64,000 nucleotides of DNA from an uncultured Clostridia bacterium (GTDB lineage: Bacteria > Bacillota > Clostridia > Christensenellales > UBA1242). The stretch's first letter is position 1, and every line of letters starts with the position of its first letter. The translations under genes and the position numbers were made by a program. The notes under the pieces are model-generated. The model was not told the DNA's origin and ran no database searches. It saw only the letters and a program-made list of their open reading frames with translations. The DNA is taken from positions 62,001-126,000 of the forward strand of contig CAKVMI010000005.1 in NCBI GenBank assembly GCA_934772525.1, given 5' to 3'. Of the stretch, positions 1 to 9,226 are shown in pieces.

Positions 1-266
1 CAGACAATGTGAAATACAGGGTAATGGATAAAATTGTTAAAAGATTTAAAGAGCTTTATCCAGAGAAGGTTGTAGACATTAATGGTGCAAGAGTTGAGTT
101 TGATAATGGATGGGGGCTGGTTAGAGCAAGTTCCAATATGCCACTACTAGGATTAATTTTTGAAGGTAAAACTCGTTCGGATATGGAAAAAATCAAAGAA
201 ATATTTAGATCGGTTTTGAGTGAGTTTAGCGAAGTTTCAAGTTATTGGCAAAATGATGATGAATAG
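1..266 (+). CDS. Phosphomannomutase/phosphoglucomutase, C-terminal end only
   Basis: The reading frame is open to the left edge of the window, so this is the 3' end of a longer gene; the GTG at 9 is an internal valine, not a start. The last ~88 residues carry the alpha-D-phosphohexomutase C-terminal domain signature NGARVEFDNGWGLVRASSN, the phosphate-binding loop that contacts the sugar phosphate, followed by the usual helix ending in an acidic tail. The family interconverts hexose 1- and 6-phosphates in the cytoplasm, feeding cell-wall and glycan nucleotide sugars. Asn-Met-Pro replaces the more usual Asn-Thr-Glu/Gln-Pro after the serine. Which hexose it uses cannot be told from this domain. 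Confidence 0.85.
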   Translation, partial: DNVKYRVMDKIVKRFKELYPEKVVDINGARVEFDNGWGLVRASSNMPLLGLIFEGKTRSDMEKIKEIFRSVLSEFSEVSSYWQNDDE

Positions 267-291
267 ATTTTTGTTTTAAATAATTAAAATC

Positions 292-330
292 AAGTCGTTA
301 GATGTGTTATTCTAGCGACTTTTATTTCTT
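292..330 (+). terminator. Rho-independent terminator of the phosphohexomutase gene
   Basis: A 10-bp stem (292-301 with 312-321, one G-U pair) and a 10-nt loop are followed by a T-rich run, 26 nt after the stop codon. Confidence 0.8.
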
Positions 331-378
331 ATATTTTTAGGTTCATTTTTGTGGGATACTCATTTTGACAAAATTAGT

Positions 379-407
379 TTGACATCGGTGCTAAAAATTA
401 CTAATAT
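379..407 (+). promoter_or_regulatory. Promoter of the HRDC/pseudo-helicase gene
   Basis: TTGACA at 379-384, a 17-bp spacer and TAATAT at 402-407. A second TTGACA at 365-370 has no matching -10. The predicted start lies about 35 nt before the ATG at 449. Confidence 0.6.
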
Positions 408-448
408 ATTAAGTAATAAATAATTTACTAGAAGAGAGTGTGGTAATT

Positions 449-3400
449 ATGGATAATAAATTGTTTTTTAGATTGCAAAAGTTAAGAGATGATTTAAGAT
501 TAACGCTTGCGTTGTCTGGGGTGGGTGTCGGTGTGTGTGATGATGAAACCTTAAAACGAATTGCCGAGGTTGTTCCGGAAACCAGCGAAGAGCTTATGAT
601 GGTAAAGGGTGTAAACTCTGCATTTATCACAAAGTTCGGTGTTGAAATTTTGGATTGCATAAAAACTTATAAAAGCGAAGTTTTGGATGAGCGAGAACTT
701 TCGGGATATAATTTAGCGGTAATTGAAAAAATAGAAAATTCATTAAAAGACCGACTGCTTGGTGGTTCGTACATTACAAAAAGTCAAAGTGCTTTAATTA
801 TAAATGGTACTGATGAGATTATAAATCTTTTTTATGATAAAGGCTCTATTAAGTACAATAGACGTACGGACGAAAACTTTGAAGATAGGTACAATCAATT
901 TATAAAATTAATTAAGTTGGTTGATGCAAAAAAATTTGAAAGTGGCAAAAATGAATTATATCTCGGCTTTTCGGTTGTTAAGGGTGGCATTTGTGGTGGA
1001 GTTTTAAATTGTTATGCTCCATTGGTGCTTGTCCCTATTAAAATCATGCTAAATTATAATGAAATCAAAGTCATTAAAGATGAAAAGCGAAATATTTTAT
1101 GTAATAGTTTAATTAATGCTCTACTTGGTATATCGCAAAACGCAGTGTATAAGTTTGATAAGAAATTAGGTTTTGCTGAACTTATAGCCGATATAGAAAA
1201 TTATTATAAAACTTTAGGTATGAAATTTGTTGAAAATGGCGGGTATACCGGTTTTTCAATGCAAAATGAAGTACTAATTGATGTATACGATAGTTCACTT
1301 GTAGATATATTACTAGAACTACAAAAAATTAAAAAATCAAAAAATATAAATAAATTAACCGATATTATCTTGGGTGCAGAACCAAATACCAGTGAGTATA
1401 TATCTAATCATACAAGTTACTATATAAATTTTCCGACTATAGAATGTAAAAGGGTGTTGGAACAATATGAAGAAAATGACATTTTGGCTGTAAATTCTTT
1501 AATGGGCTCAGATTATGTAGATACTATAGCAAACGTTTTGGCGGATAATGTTTGCAAAGGCAAAAATTGTATAGTAGTAGCAAAAAATGATTTGGAATTA
1601 GAAAAAGTTTATTCAGCGCTACAAAGTTACAATAAATATGCGGTAAAATTGTTCGGCGAGAATTGCAGAGAGTCCTTTAAAAAACAATTTTTTGATTGCG
1701 TTGAAGATTGCGTGGGTGTGGAAAATAAAAAGAACGATATTTTTGGTTTAGATGACCGAATGCGTGATATAGAAAAAGACTTTTTAGACCTAGATCGAAA
1801 TATGTTTGGCAACTCCGAATTTGCAAGTTGCATAAAAAATGCAAGTTTGTATGACTCGTTGTATTTATTACAAGGATTAAAGGAAAAGGACGAAGACGTT
1901 GAAAATCTAATAGCGGAGCAAGGCGCGGAAATTAAACTGGTAGAGATTTTAAACATAAAAAGACGTTTTGAAAATTCAGATTATCTAAACAAAGTATTGA
2001 GAGCGGAAGAAATGGATAGAATGTTTCCGTGGCTTAAGTACTTAAAAAAAGATTTGACCAAAAAGGAACTTGCGGAAATAAATGAGTTTAGTGGTGCCAA
2101 AAATCACTCAAACAAAAAATTGATAAAGCAGTTTGTAGAAAAGTACTTTATAAATAATGAATTTATCAAGTTTATCATTGAAAACCCAGATAAATTGATA
2201 AATAGTTTAATTGGTTTAAATGACTACAACGAATTAATGGTTGAGTTAAGTTTGCTTAGCGTGACGGAAAGAAAGTTTATTTCTAGCGTATATGATACGA
2301 AAAAATTATTGGAAGTAAATAATATAGACGCGTGCAGAATGGTGATCGAGTGCTTTTTAAGGGGTGTTTTAAAACGTATTGAAGGCGAAAATGCCGAATC
2401 GGTTAAAACCATTAATGAATACAATGCGTTGCTTGAAGAATATAAAGCGTTAACAAATAAAAAGACTGTTCAATGTAGAGAGTTGCTGGTGCAAAGACTT
2501 AAACAATCATTAAAGGATAATTTGGTATATTCAAAGCGTTTTAAAGCGATGCAAGATAGTATAAATGGCTCAGACTATAACTTATTTGAAATGCTAACGA
2601 AATTTAGATTGGAACTCTTTGACGGTTTTAAAATTTGGTTTGTAAACCTAGATAAGGTAAGAGAGCTTCCAATTATTGCAAATATGTTTGATTTGTGTAT
2701 TGTTTTGCAATCGGCGGACATTTTTGCGTATGAAAGTGTTGGGCTAGGTATTAGGTCTAAAAAACTAATTGCTGTTGCCGACTCTGAACAAAATGTGCGT
2801 AGAAGTGAAAATTTGTTAACGGATAAGAATTTTAAATTGGTTGAACCATACGAATTAACGCTTTTTGATAATGTTTCCGATTTTGGCGAAGTTGTTGACT
2901 TATTTTTAAACAATAAACATAAAAATAAAGTATTATTTGATTTTACAAACTATGCTTTTTATGACGCAAGGTGTAAAGATTACAATATTGGTGGTTATAA
3001 TAGCAATGCGGTGGTTTGCATTAATACGGCGGGTAGGTTTGATGATGGTATTAACCCAACTGAAGCCCGAAAAGTTATTTCAATATTAAAAACAGTTTTG
3101 GCAAAGGGGTCTAATAAGTCAATAGTTGTTGCAACTTTTACCAACGCACAAAAGTACGAGATTATAAAACAAATTAACCTGTTAAGCGAGTTAGATGCCG
3201 AATTTGCTAAAAGACTAGATGTATATTTGAAAAAATCGGGGAGTAACGGGGTTGAAGACCTTGTAAAAACGGCATATGAACTTATGGGCGTTACTAAGGA
3301 GTTGGTAATTTTTTCAACGGTTATTTCGGTAAACAAATACCGCCAGATAGAAGGAAGGGATATTTTTGATTTTGCGGGGTCTAAAGCGCTATTAAATTTA

Positions 3401-3868
3401 GTGTTAACCTCTGCTATAAATAAAATGATTGTAGTAACATCGGTAGAACCGGATGATGTAACGAAGTGTGTTGGTGGTACACTACCACTTCAATTATTTG
3501 CTACATTTTTAAGTGTATGTAAAGCGTGCGGTGATAATAATGTAACTACAATAGAAAATATTTTAAATATGCTAAAAACTTTAACCGTAAACAATAGTGT
3601 TGGTGGATTGATTGACGACTTAAAAGAATTGCTTTTACAAAATAATTTAAATGCCAAGGTAGTAGACGATAGAATAATTGTAAATGACAAAGTTATAGTG
3701 GAACTTGAAAGTGTTGCAAAAGAAAATTGCAGCGATGCAATAGAAAGGGATTTGTTTTTGCCAATTATGTTAGAAAAGACAGGATTAAGATACTATAAAA
3801 TTTTCGACACTTTGCTTATTGAGGATTTGAATTTACAAATTGAGAAGATTAAAAATTTATCAAAATAA
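449..3868 (+). CDS. HRDC-domain protein with a degenerate SF1 (DUF4011-type) helicase core
   Basis: 1,139 residues. ATG 449 is preferred over GTG 440 because the GAGAG ribosome site (434-438) is correctly spaced only for it. Residues ~1-75 form an HRDC domain (D-x-TL, ETSEELMMVKGV, then a final helix), normally a nucleic-acid-binding module of RecQ helicases and RNase D. Residues ~125-210 resemble the start of DUF4011 helicases. The helicase core can be aligned but its active site is gone: the Walker A stretch near 345-360 reads VNSLMGSDYVDTIAN where relatives have VQGPPGTGKSQTIAN; Walker B near 747 reads FDLCIVLQSADI for FDLVIFDEASQI; motif VI near 981 reads LNLVLTSAINK for LNVAITRAR. The C-terminal ~90 residues resemble the REase-like domain of the same families, without clear catalytic residues. 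It is a single-gene transcript between two terminators. A scaffold or nucleic-acid-binding role is inference; ATPase activity is unlikely. Confidence 0.6.
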   Translation: MDNKLFFRLQKLRDDLRLTLALSGVGVGVCDDETLKRIAEVVPETSEELMMVKGVNSAFITKFGVEILDCIKTYKSEVLDERELSGYNLAVIEKIENSLKDRLLGGSYITKSQSALIINGTDEIINLFYDKGSIKYNRRTDENFEDRYNQFIKLIKLVDAKKFESGKNELYLGFSVVKGGICGGVLNCYAPLVLVPIKIMLNYNEIKVIKDEKRNILCNSLINALLGISQNAVYKFDKKLGFAELIADIENYYKTLGMKFVENGGYTGFSMQNEVLIDVYDSSLVDILLELQKIKKSKNINKLTDIILGAEPNTSEYISNHTSYYINFPTIECKRVLEQYEENDILAVNSLMGSDYVDTIANVLADNVCKGKNCIVVAKNDLELEKVYSALQSYNKYAVKLFGENCRESFKKQFFDCVEDCVGVENKKNDIFGLDDRMRDIEKDFLDLDRNMFGNSEFASCIKNASLYDSLYLLQGLKEKDEDVENLIAEQGAEIKLVEILNIKRRFENSDYLNKVLRAEEMDRMFPWLKYLKKDLTKKELAEINEFSGAKNHSNKKLIKQFVEKYFINNEFIKFIIENPDKLINSLIGLNDYNELMVELSLLSVTERKFISSVYDTKKLLEVNNIDACRMVIECFLRGVLKRIEGENAESVKTINEYNALLEEYKALTNKKTVQCRELLVQRLKQSLKDNLVYSKRFKAMQDSINGSDYNLFEMLTKFRLELFDGFKIWFVNLDKVRELPIIANMFDLCIVLQSADIFAYESVGLGIRSKKLIAVADSEQNVRRSENLLTDKNFKLVEPYELTLFDNVSDFGEVVDLFLNNKHKNKVLFDFTNYAFYDARCKDYNIGGYNSNAVVCINTAGRFDDGINPTEARKVISILKTVLAKGSNKSIVVATFTNAQKYEIIKQINLLSELDAEFAKRLDVYLKKSGSNGVEDLVKTAYELMGVTKELVIFSTVISVNKYRQIEGRDIFDFAGSKALLNLVLTSAINKMIVVTSVEPDDVTKCVGGTLPLQLFATFLSVCKACGDNNVTTIENILNMLKTLTVNNSVGGLIDDLKELLLQNNLNAKVVDDRIIVNDKVIVELESVAKENCSDAIERDLFLPIMLEKTGLRYYKIFDTLLIEDLNLQIEKIKNLSK

Positions 3869-3886
3869 TTAACCATTAGAAAGAAG

Positions 3887-3926
3887 GAGTGAAAATAATC
3901 GTGAGTTGATTTTCGCTCTTTTTTAA
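3887..3926 (+). terminator. Rho-independent terminator
   Basis: A 10-bp stem (3887-3896 with 3909-3918, one G-U pair), 12-nt loop and an uninterrupted T run, 18 nt after the pseudo-helicase stop codon. Confidence 0.85.
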
Positions 3927-4276
3927 TTTTTTTTGGTTTGTAAATTTGCCCAAAAATTAACCACAAACTCCACAACACAAAATGGCTAAAATACATTTTT
4001 ACAAGTTTATACAAAAAAACACAAATCATATTTTCGGTTAAAATTTTGTGTCATTTTAGGCGGTTTGTGCTGGTTTGATAAATTGCTTGGGTGCGCGTAT
4101 ATGTTCTGTGGTGGGGTGGGTGTAAAAGTTTATTTTGTGCCAAAACTAAAAGAAATTTGATTGAAAAAATATCAAATGGGATAATTTAAGGCGTGACATT
4201 TTTAAAAAAATTGCTTACGAAAATTTACAAAATTTAATATTTTGTAATAAAAATAAATTAAGTATTGTTGTTTTGT
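3927..4276. other. AT-rich intergenic spacer
   Basis: About 350 bases between a terminator and the hydrogenase promoter. I see no start codon with a ribosome site, no RNA gene and no convincing hairpin; only homopolymeric A and T tracts and a short GT-rich patch near 4090-4130. Confidence 0.5.
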
Positions 4277-4305
4277 TTGCTTTAATAATTTTACTTTGTT
4301 ACAAT
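4277..4305 (+). promoter_or_regulatory. hydCBA promoter
   Basis: TTGCTT at 4277-4282, 17-bp spacer, TACAAT at 4300-4305 with an extended TGT immediately before it. No dyad resembling a Rex site is evident nearby. Confidence 0.65.
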
Positions 4306-4332
4306 AGAAATAATAAAAGTAGGAGATAAAAT

Positions 4333-4815
4333 ATGTGTAATTTTAATAGGCTTGGAACGGAAGAACAAGAAAATGCGTTCTTTCATTTACTCGAATTAAA
4401 TAAGGGTAATGCTGGCAATGTTATGGAAGTGCTTCAAAAAACGCAAGGAATATTTGGATATATTCCAGAGTTAGCAGTTCATAAAATATCTGAAAAACTT
4501 CAAATGGCAGATAGTGAAATTTTTGGAATTATAACTTTTTATAGCCAATTTTCGCTTACGCCAAAGGCAAAATACAATATTGATGTTTGTTTAGGAACGG
4601 CGTGCTTTGTTTTGGGGTCTAACGACATTCTGCAAAAAATATTAAATAAACTTAATGTTAAAGTAGGAGAGATGACTCCAGACGGAAAGTGGATTGTTAC
4701 AAGTTGTAGGTGCTTGGGGTGTTGTGGTCTGGCTCCAGCAATAACAATCAATGGCGAAGTTTTTGGTAAATTAAAAGTTGATGATGTTGACCGAATTTTA
4801 GATAGTTTTGAATAG
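4333..4815 (+). CDS. hydC: NADH-linked [FeFe]-hydrogenase, NuoE-like subunit
   Basis: 160 residues, the usual length for the thioredoxin-fold [2Fe-2S] subunit (NuoE/HydC/HndA family). The cluster ligands are visible as C86-x4-C91 (CLGTAC) and C127-x3-C131 (CLGCC), followed by the typical GLAPA turn. The N-terminal helical part (EVLQKTQGIFGYIP) is also standard. It passes electrons between the flavin subunit and the hydrogenase subunit. First gene of hydC-hydB-hydA; ribosome site AGGAGA precedes the ATG; 12 nt separate it from hydB. The extra cysteine at 125 is beside the ligands and not expected to bind the cluster. Confidence 0.93.
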   Translation: MCNFNRLGTEEQENAFFHLLELNKGNAGNVMEVLQKTQGIFGYIPELAVHKISEKLQMADSEIFGIITFYSQFSLTPKAKYNIDVCLGTACFVLGSNDILQKILNKLNVKVGEMTPDGKWIVTSCRCLGCCGLAPAITINGEVFGKLKVDDVDRILDSFE

Positions 4816-4827
4816 GAGAGTGTATAA

Positions 4828-6690
4828 GTGGATAAAAGTGAATTGCAAGCAATTAAGGAAAAATATTTAAAGGAAGTTAATTTTAGGCGTAGTGGAGACA
4901 AATCGGGAGTTGATTACAGTTATGACATTTTAGTCTGTGGCGGTACCGGTTGTAAAAGTTGCAAGAGTGATGAAGTGTTGCAAAAACTAAGAGAAGTAAT
5001 AAGCAGTAAAGGCCTTGAAAATGTAATTGCAGTACATGGGGTAGGTTGCTTTGGTCTCTGTGTTAATGGTCCAATTGTTTTAATTTATCCATATGATGCT
5101 CTTTATGAAAGAGTTAAAGTTTCGGATGTTGAAGAAATAGTTGAACAACTTGTAAATGGTAGATTGGTTGAAAGATTGTTGCATCATGAAGATGGTGAAG
5201 CAGTTATTAAAAAGAGTGATATGAAGTTTTGCAAAAAACAGCAATATATTGCTCGTAATAATACCGAATTTATGAGTTTAGAAAACATCCTAGAAGACTA
5301 CATTGCACTTGACGGATATAGTGCTCTTGAAAAGGTTGTAAATACACTTACCCCACAAGAAGTAATAGAAATTATAAAAAAGAGCGGGTTGCGTGGTAGG
5401 GGTGGCGCTGGATTTCCAACTGGTGTCAAGTGGGAATATGCAAGTAAAGTAGACGCTCCCCAAAAATATGTAATTTGTAATGCCGACGAAGGGGATCCCG
5501 GTGCATTTATGGATAGAAGCATAATAGAAGGTAATCCGCACGCAATAGTTGAAGCTATGGCAATTGCGGGTTATGCTATTGGTGCAAGTAAAGGTTTTGT
5601 GTATTTAAGAGCGGAATATCCACTGGCTGGCGAAAGACTTAGTAATGCTATACAAAAAGCAACCGAAAGAGGTTTGATTGGTAAAAATATATTTGGTTCT
5701 AATTTTTCGTTTGAACTTGAAATAAAGTTTGGTGCTGGTGCGTTTGTTTGTGGGGAAGAAACAGCTTTAATGCATAGTATAGAAGGTAAGCGTGGAGAAC
5801 CAAGACTTAAACCACCATATCCAGCCGAGAGTGGACTTTATGGTTGCCCAACGGTAATAAACAATGTTGAAACTCTTGCAAATGTTGCTCAAATTATTAA
5901 TAAAGGTGCAGAGTGGTTTAGTTCAATTGGAACCGAAGATAGTAAGGGAACAAAGGTTTTTGCACTTACTGGAAAAATTAAAAATTCAGGTTTAATAGAA
6001 CTTCCTATGGGTACAACTATCAGAGAAATTATTTATGATATAGGCGGTGGCATACCAAATGGTAAGCGGTTTAAAGCGGTGCAAATGGGCGGGCCTAGTG
6101 GTGGTTGTATACCAGCCGAATATCTAGACACTCCAATAGACTATAAAAGTTTGACCGAACTTGGTTCTATGATGGGTAGTGGCGGTATGATAGTTGTTGA
6201 TGAGGATTCGTGTATGGTAGATCTTGCAAAATTTTTCTTGCAGTTTACTTGTGATGAAAGTTGTGGCAAATGCACACCTTGTCGAATTGGCAACCGACGA
6301 ATTTTGGAAATTTTAACCAAAATAACCGATGGCGAAGCAACTATGGAAGATTTGGAAAAACTAGAAGAACTGTGTGACTATGTAAAATCTAATTCGCTTT
6401 GTGGATTAGGTCAAACTTCCCCAAATCCAGTATTATCTACCCTTAGATATTTTAAAGATGAATACATTGAACATATTAAAGAGCATAAATGTCGCGCTGG
6501 CGTATGTAAAACCCTAACACATTATAAAATAACCGATAAATGTATTGGTTGTAGTTCGTGTGCAAGACAATGCCCAGTTGGTGCAATTACTGGTGAAATT
6601 AAAAAGAAGTTTAGCATCGACCAATCTAAGTGTATCAAATGTGGTAAATGTTACGAAACTTGCCGATTTGGTGCTATTGTAAAGGAGTAG
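4828..6690 (+). CDS. hydB: NADH-linked [FeFe]-hydrogenase, NuoF-like flavin subunit
   Basis: 620 residues with a GTG start preceded by TAGGAG. Domain order: an N-terminal thioredoxin-like [2Fe-2S] domain (CGGTGCKSC near 36), the NuoF core with FMN/NADH-binding GRGGAGFPTGVKWEYA (~188) and CNADEGDPGAF (~217), an SLBB segment, the N3-type [4Fe-4S] site SCGKCTPCRIGN (~478), and a C-terminal two-cluster ferredoxin (CIGCSSCARQCP and CIKCGKCYETC, ~571-615). This architecture matches HydB of bifurcating hydrogenases, where NAD(H) is oxidised or reduced together with ferredoxin. The sequence cannot by itself distinguish bifurcation from a simple NADH-dependent enzyme. Four bases separate it from hydA. 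Confidence 0.93.
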   Translation: MDKSELQAIKEKYLKEVNFRRSGDKSGVDYSYDILVCGGTGCKSCKSDEVLQKLREVISSKGLENVIAVHGVGCFGLCVNGPIVLIYPYDALYERVKVSDVEEIVEQLVNGRLVERLLHHEDGEAVIKKSDMKFCKKQQYIARNNTEFMSLENILEDYIALDGYSALEKVVNTLTPQEVIEIIKKSGLRGRGGAGFPTGVKWEYASKVDAPQKYVICNADEGDPGAFMDRSIIEGNPHAIVEAMAIAGYAIGASKGFVYLRAEYPLAGERLSNAIQKATERGLIGKNIFGSNFSFELEIKFGAGAFVCGEETALMHSIEGKRGEPRLKPPYPAESGLYGCPTVINNVETLANVAQIINKGAEWFSSIGTEDSKGTKVFALTGKIKNSGLIELPMGTTIREIIYDIGGGIPNGKRFKAVQMGGPSGGCIPAEYLDTPIDYKSLTELGSMMGSGGMIVVDEDSCMVDLAKFFLQFTCDESCGKCTPCRIGNRRILEILTKITDGEATMEDLEKLEELCDYVKSNSLCGLGQTSPNPVLSTLRYFKDEYIEHIKEHKCRAGVCKTLTHYKITDKCIGCSSCARQCPVGAITGEIKKKFSIDQSKCIKCGKCYETCRFGAIVKE

Positions 6691-6694
6691 TGGT

Positions 6695-8392
6695 ATGGAA
6701 AATTTTATTGTTGAAATTAATGGGTTGAAATTTGAAGCGAATGCAAATGATACAATTTTGGATGTCGCTCGTAGAAACGGAATAGATATACCAACTCTTT
6801 GCTATTTGAAAAATTTAAATGAGCCAGCAAGTTGTAGGGTTTGTATGGTTGAAGTAGAAGGTATGAAAAACTTAGTAACGGCCTGCTCAACTAAGGTTCG
6901 AGAGAATATGGTTATTAAAACTACAACTAATAGAGTTTTGAGAGCAAGACGAAATGCGGTGGAACTACTACTTAGCAATCATAATAAGCACTGTCTAACT
7001 TGTCAGAAAAATACTAATTGTGCGTTGCAAAAATTATGTGTCAAGCTAAATTGCAATTCGGAAAAATATGCCGGCGAAATTAGTAAATTTTTGATTGATG
7101 ACACAAATCACGCAATTTCAAGAGATGATAGCAAGTGCATTCTGTGTGGAAAATGTGTTGAGGTTTGTGCAAAAAGACAAGGTTGTTCGGCAATTACTAA
7201 AATTAATCGTGGGTTTGATACAAAAATTGGGGCTTGTTTTGATAGACCAATGCAAGATTCTGCTTGTATTGGTTGCGGACAATGTACATTAGTTTGCCCT
7301 ACGGGTGCCTTGGTTATGAAAAATAACATAAACGAAGTGCTAGATATACTAGATGAAAACGATGTAATTAAGGTTGCTCAAGTTGCTCCAAGTGTAAGAG
7401 TTGCAATTGGCGAAGAATTTGGTGGAGAGATAGGTGCTTTTGAAGAAGGTAAAATGGTTACATCACTTAAAGAGTGTGGCTTTGATTATGTTTTCGATGT
7501 AAATAATGGTGCCGATTTTACCGTTATAGAAGAAGGAAATGAACTTATACAACGATTAACCGAAAAGAAGGGTTTGCCTTTATTTACAAGTTGTTGCCCG
7601 GCGTGGTTTAGTTATTGCGAGAAATTTTATCCAGAATTTGTTAATAATTTAAGTACGGCAAAATCTCCAAACGAAATGATGGGGTCGCTTGTGAAGTATT
7701 ATTTTGAGCAACAAGGCAAAAAAGTAAAAATAGTATCTATTATGCCGTGTACTGCAAAAAAGAGAGAAGTGATTGCCCATGGCGAGATCGATCAAAGTAT
7801 TACAACAAGAGAACTTGCGAAATTGATAAGAATGAAAAATATCAATTTTAACACCTTGCCGGAATCAAAGTTTGATAATCCTTTTGGTGAATATTCGGGC
7901 GCTGGGTTAATTTTTGGCGTAACGGGTGGTGTTACCGAAGCGGCTTTAAGATATGCAGTTTATAAGCTTACTGGTAGAAAACAAGACGTTATAGATGCCG
8001 TAAGATATAGTAATGGAGTAAAGGAAGTAGATGTTTCTATAGGGGAACAAATTATAAGGCTTGCGATAGTGCATGGCACTGCAAATGCCCCAAGAGTGTT
8101 AGAAGCAATTAAAACGGGCGAAAAAATGTATGATTTTGTTGAGATAATGGCGTGCCCGGGTGGATGCGTAAATGGTGGCGGACAACCCCTTGTTGATTAC
8201 AATGAAGTTTCGGTAGATGAAGTCATCAAAAAGCGTTCAGCGAGCATTTATAAAGCGGATGGTGATTGCAAATTTAAAGAAAGTTCTGAAAATGAAAGCG
8301 TAAGAAAAATTTACGAAGAACTATTGCATGGTGACCACGAATTAATTCATAAACTTTTGCATTATATACATGATGGCAAAAGGGTGTACTAA
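6695..8392 (+). CDS. hydA: [FeFe]-hydrogenase catalytic subunit
   Basis: 565 residues. N-terminal NuoG-like [2Fe-2S] domain (CYLKNLNEPASCRVC), a His-Cys3 [4Fe-4S] motif (HCLTCQKNTNC), a two-cluster ferredoxin (CILCGKCVEVC; CIGCGQCTLVC), then the H-cluster domain with all three signatures: L1 TSCCPAW (~298), L2 MPCTAKKRE (~349) and L3 FVEIMACPGGCVNGGGQP (~485). The proton-path cysteine of L1 is present. It catalyses reversible H2 formation in the cytoplasm. It is shorter than the Thermotoga HydA because the extra C-terminal [2Fe-2S] domain is absent. Maturases HydEFG are not in this window. Confidence 0.95.
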   Translation: MENFIVEINGLKFEANANDTILDVARRNGIDIPTLCYLKNLNEPASCRVCMVEVEGMKNLVTACSTKVRENMVIKTTTNRVLRARRNAVELLLSNHNKHCLTCQKNTNCALQKLCVKLNCNSEKYAGEISKFLIDDTNHAISRDDSKCILCGKCVEVCAKRQGCSAITKINRGFDTKIGACFDRPMQDSACIGCGQCTLVCPTGALVMKNNINEVLDILDENDVIKVAQVAPSVRVAIGEEFGGEIGAFEEGKMVTSLKECGFDYVFDVNNGADFTVIEEGNELIQRLTEKKGLPLFTSCCPAWFSYCEKFYPEFVNNLSTAKSPNEMMGSLVKYYFEQQGKKVKIVSIMPCTAKKREVIAHGEIDQSITTRELAKLIRMKNINFNTLPESKFDNPFGEYSGAGLIFGVTGGVTEAALRYAVYKLTGRKQDVIDAVRYSNGVKEVDVSIGEQIIRLAIVHGTANAPRVLEAIKTGEKMYDFVEIMACPGGCVNGGGQPLVDYNEVSVDEVIKKRSASIYKADGDCKFKESSENESVRKIYEELLHGDHELIHKLLHYIHDGKRVY

Positions 8393-8398
8393 AAATGT

Positions 8399-8435
8399 AA
8401 GGTTAAACTAAAAAATATAGTTTAACCTTTTTATA
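8399..8435 (+). terminator. Rho-independent terminator of hydCBA
   Basis: A perfect 12-bp stem (8399-8410 with 8418-8429), 7-nt loop and a T run, 6 nt after the hydA stop. Confidence 0.9.
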
Positions 8436-8512
8436 TTAATTCGACATAATTTTACAAATTCTACATACATTAAGAAAGTTTTCTCATACTAAATAATAAT
8501 TAGGAGTACGGT

Positions 8513-9211
8513 ATGAGTGTAGAATTGGAAAGAAAGTTTAATATAATTGGAATGTTAATTGGTAATTCATTATTGTTTATTTTGGAATGTGTTACAAATT
8601 ATTTAATGTTTGCCGAAAACAAGTGGGCGTGTTTTAAGTATTATACCGATATAGCTAATGCTTTTGCTCTTTTTGTTTCGGGAGTTATGGTTGCGAGTTG
8701 TATAATAGTGCTTATTAAAAATAAACTATTTTTACCAAAGTGGGTTATGGTTTTTAAATTAATTTCAACAACAATGTTGCTAATTACATTCACAATAGTT
8801 GTAACGTTTTTGGCTCCGTGGTTTGGGACTGTTGGGTACTTAGTGTTTTTGTTCGGTGGTCCAATGCTATTCACTCATACTATCTGCCCGTTATTTTCCA
8901 TTATTAGTTTTATGACAATAGAAAGGGGCTATAAATATAAATTTGGGGCAACAAGTTTCGTAATTTTACCAACCCTTGTATATGGTATTATTATGATAAT
9001 TTTAAATATATTTTGTGTAGTTGTTGGACCTTATCCATTTTTTATGGTGTATAGGTTTCACTGGGTTATTGTAACGCTATGGTGTGCTGGAGTAATATTA
9101 TGGAGTTATTTAATGTCTGTTATTTGTTGGCTTCTTTCGGGATCTAAAGCAAGAACAGTAAGAAGTTACAAAAATGTAGTTGTTGAGATAACTCCGGTAT
9201 TTACCGATTAA
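8513..9211 (+). CDS. Multipass membrane protein resembling the Pr6Pr family
   Basis: 232 residues with about six hydrophobic segments and little soluble sequence apart from the last ~20 residues. The pattern of an YYTDIANA motif in the first loop, a THTICPLFSIISF segment mid-protein and GPYPFFMVYRFHWV near the end follows the Pr6Pr (FAR-17a/AIG1-like) membrane family, whose function in bacteria is not established. The start ATG has the ribosome site TTAGGAG. No strong promoter could be read upstream. The DUF11 gene follows 73 nt later on the same strand. Family assignment is from memory of the motif spacing and is moderate. Confidence 0.6.
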   Translation: MSVELERKFNIIGMLIGNSLLFILECVTNYLMFAENKWACFKYYTDIANAFALFVSGVMVASCIIVLIKNKLFLPKWVMVFKLISTTMLLITFTIVVTFLAPWFGTVGYLVFLFGGPMLFTHTICPLFSIISFMTIERGYKYKFGATSFVILPTLVYGIIMIILNIFCVVVGPYPFFMVYRFHWVIVTLWCAGVILWSYLMSVICWLLSGSKARTVRSYKNVVVEITPVFTD

Positions 9212-9226
9212 CAAAGGAGTTAAAAA

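Noticed and set aside
3793..4029. A 78-codon minus-strand frame at the end of the pseudo-helicase gene
   Set aside because: Overlaps the coding strand and the terminator, hydrophobic AT-rich composition, no ribosome site.
4828..6690. Complex I (Nuo) genes
   Set aside because: The NuoE/F/G-like set ends in an H-cluster subunit with the three hydrogenase signatures and no membrane subunits, so it is a soluble hydrogenase.
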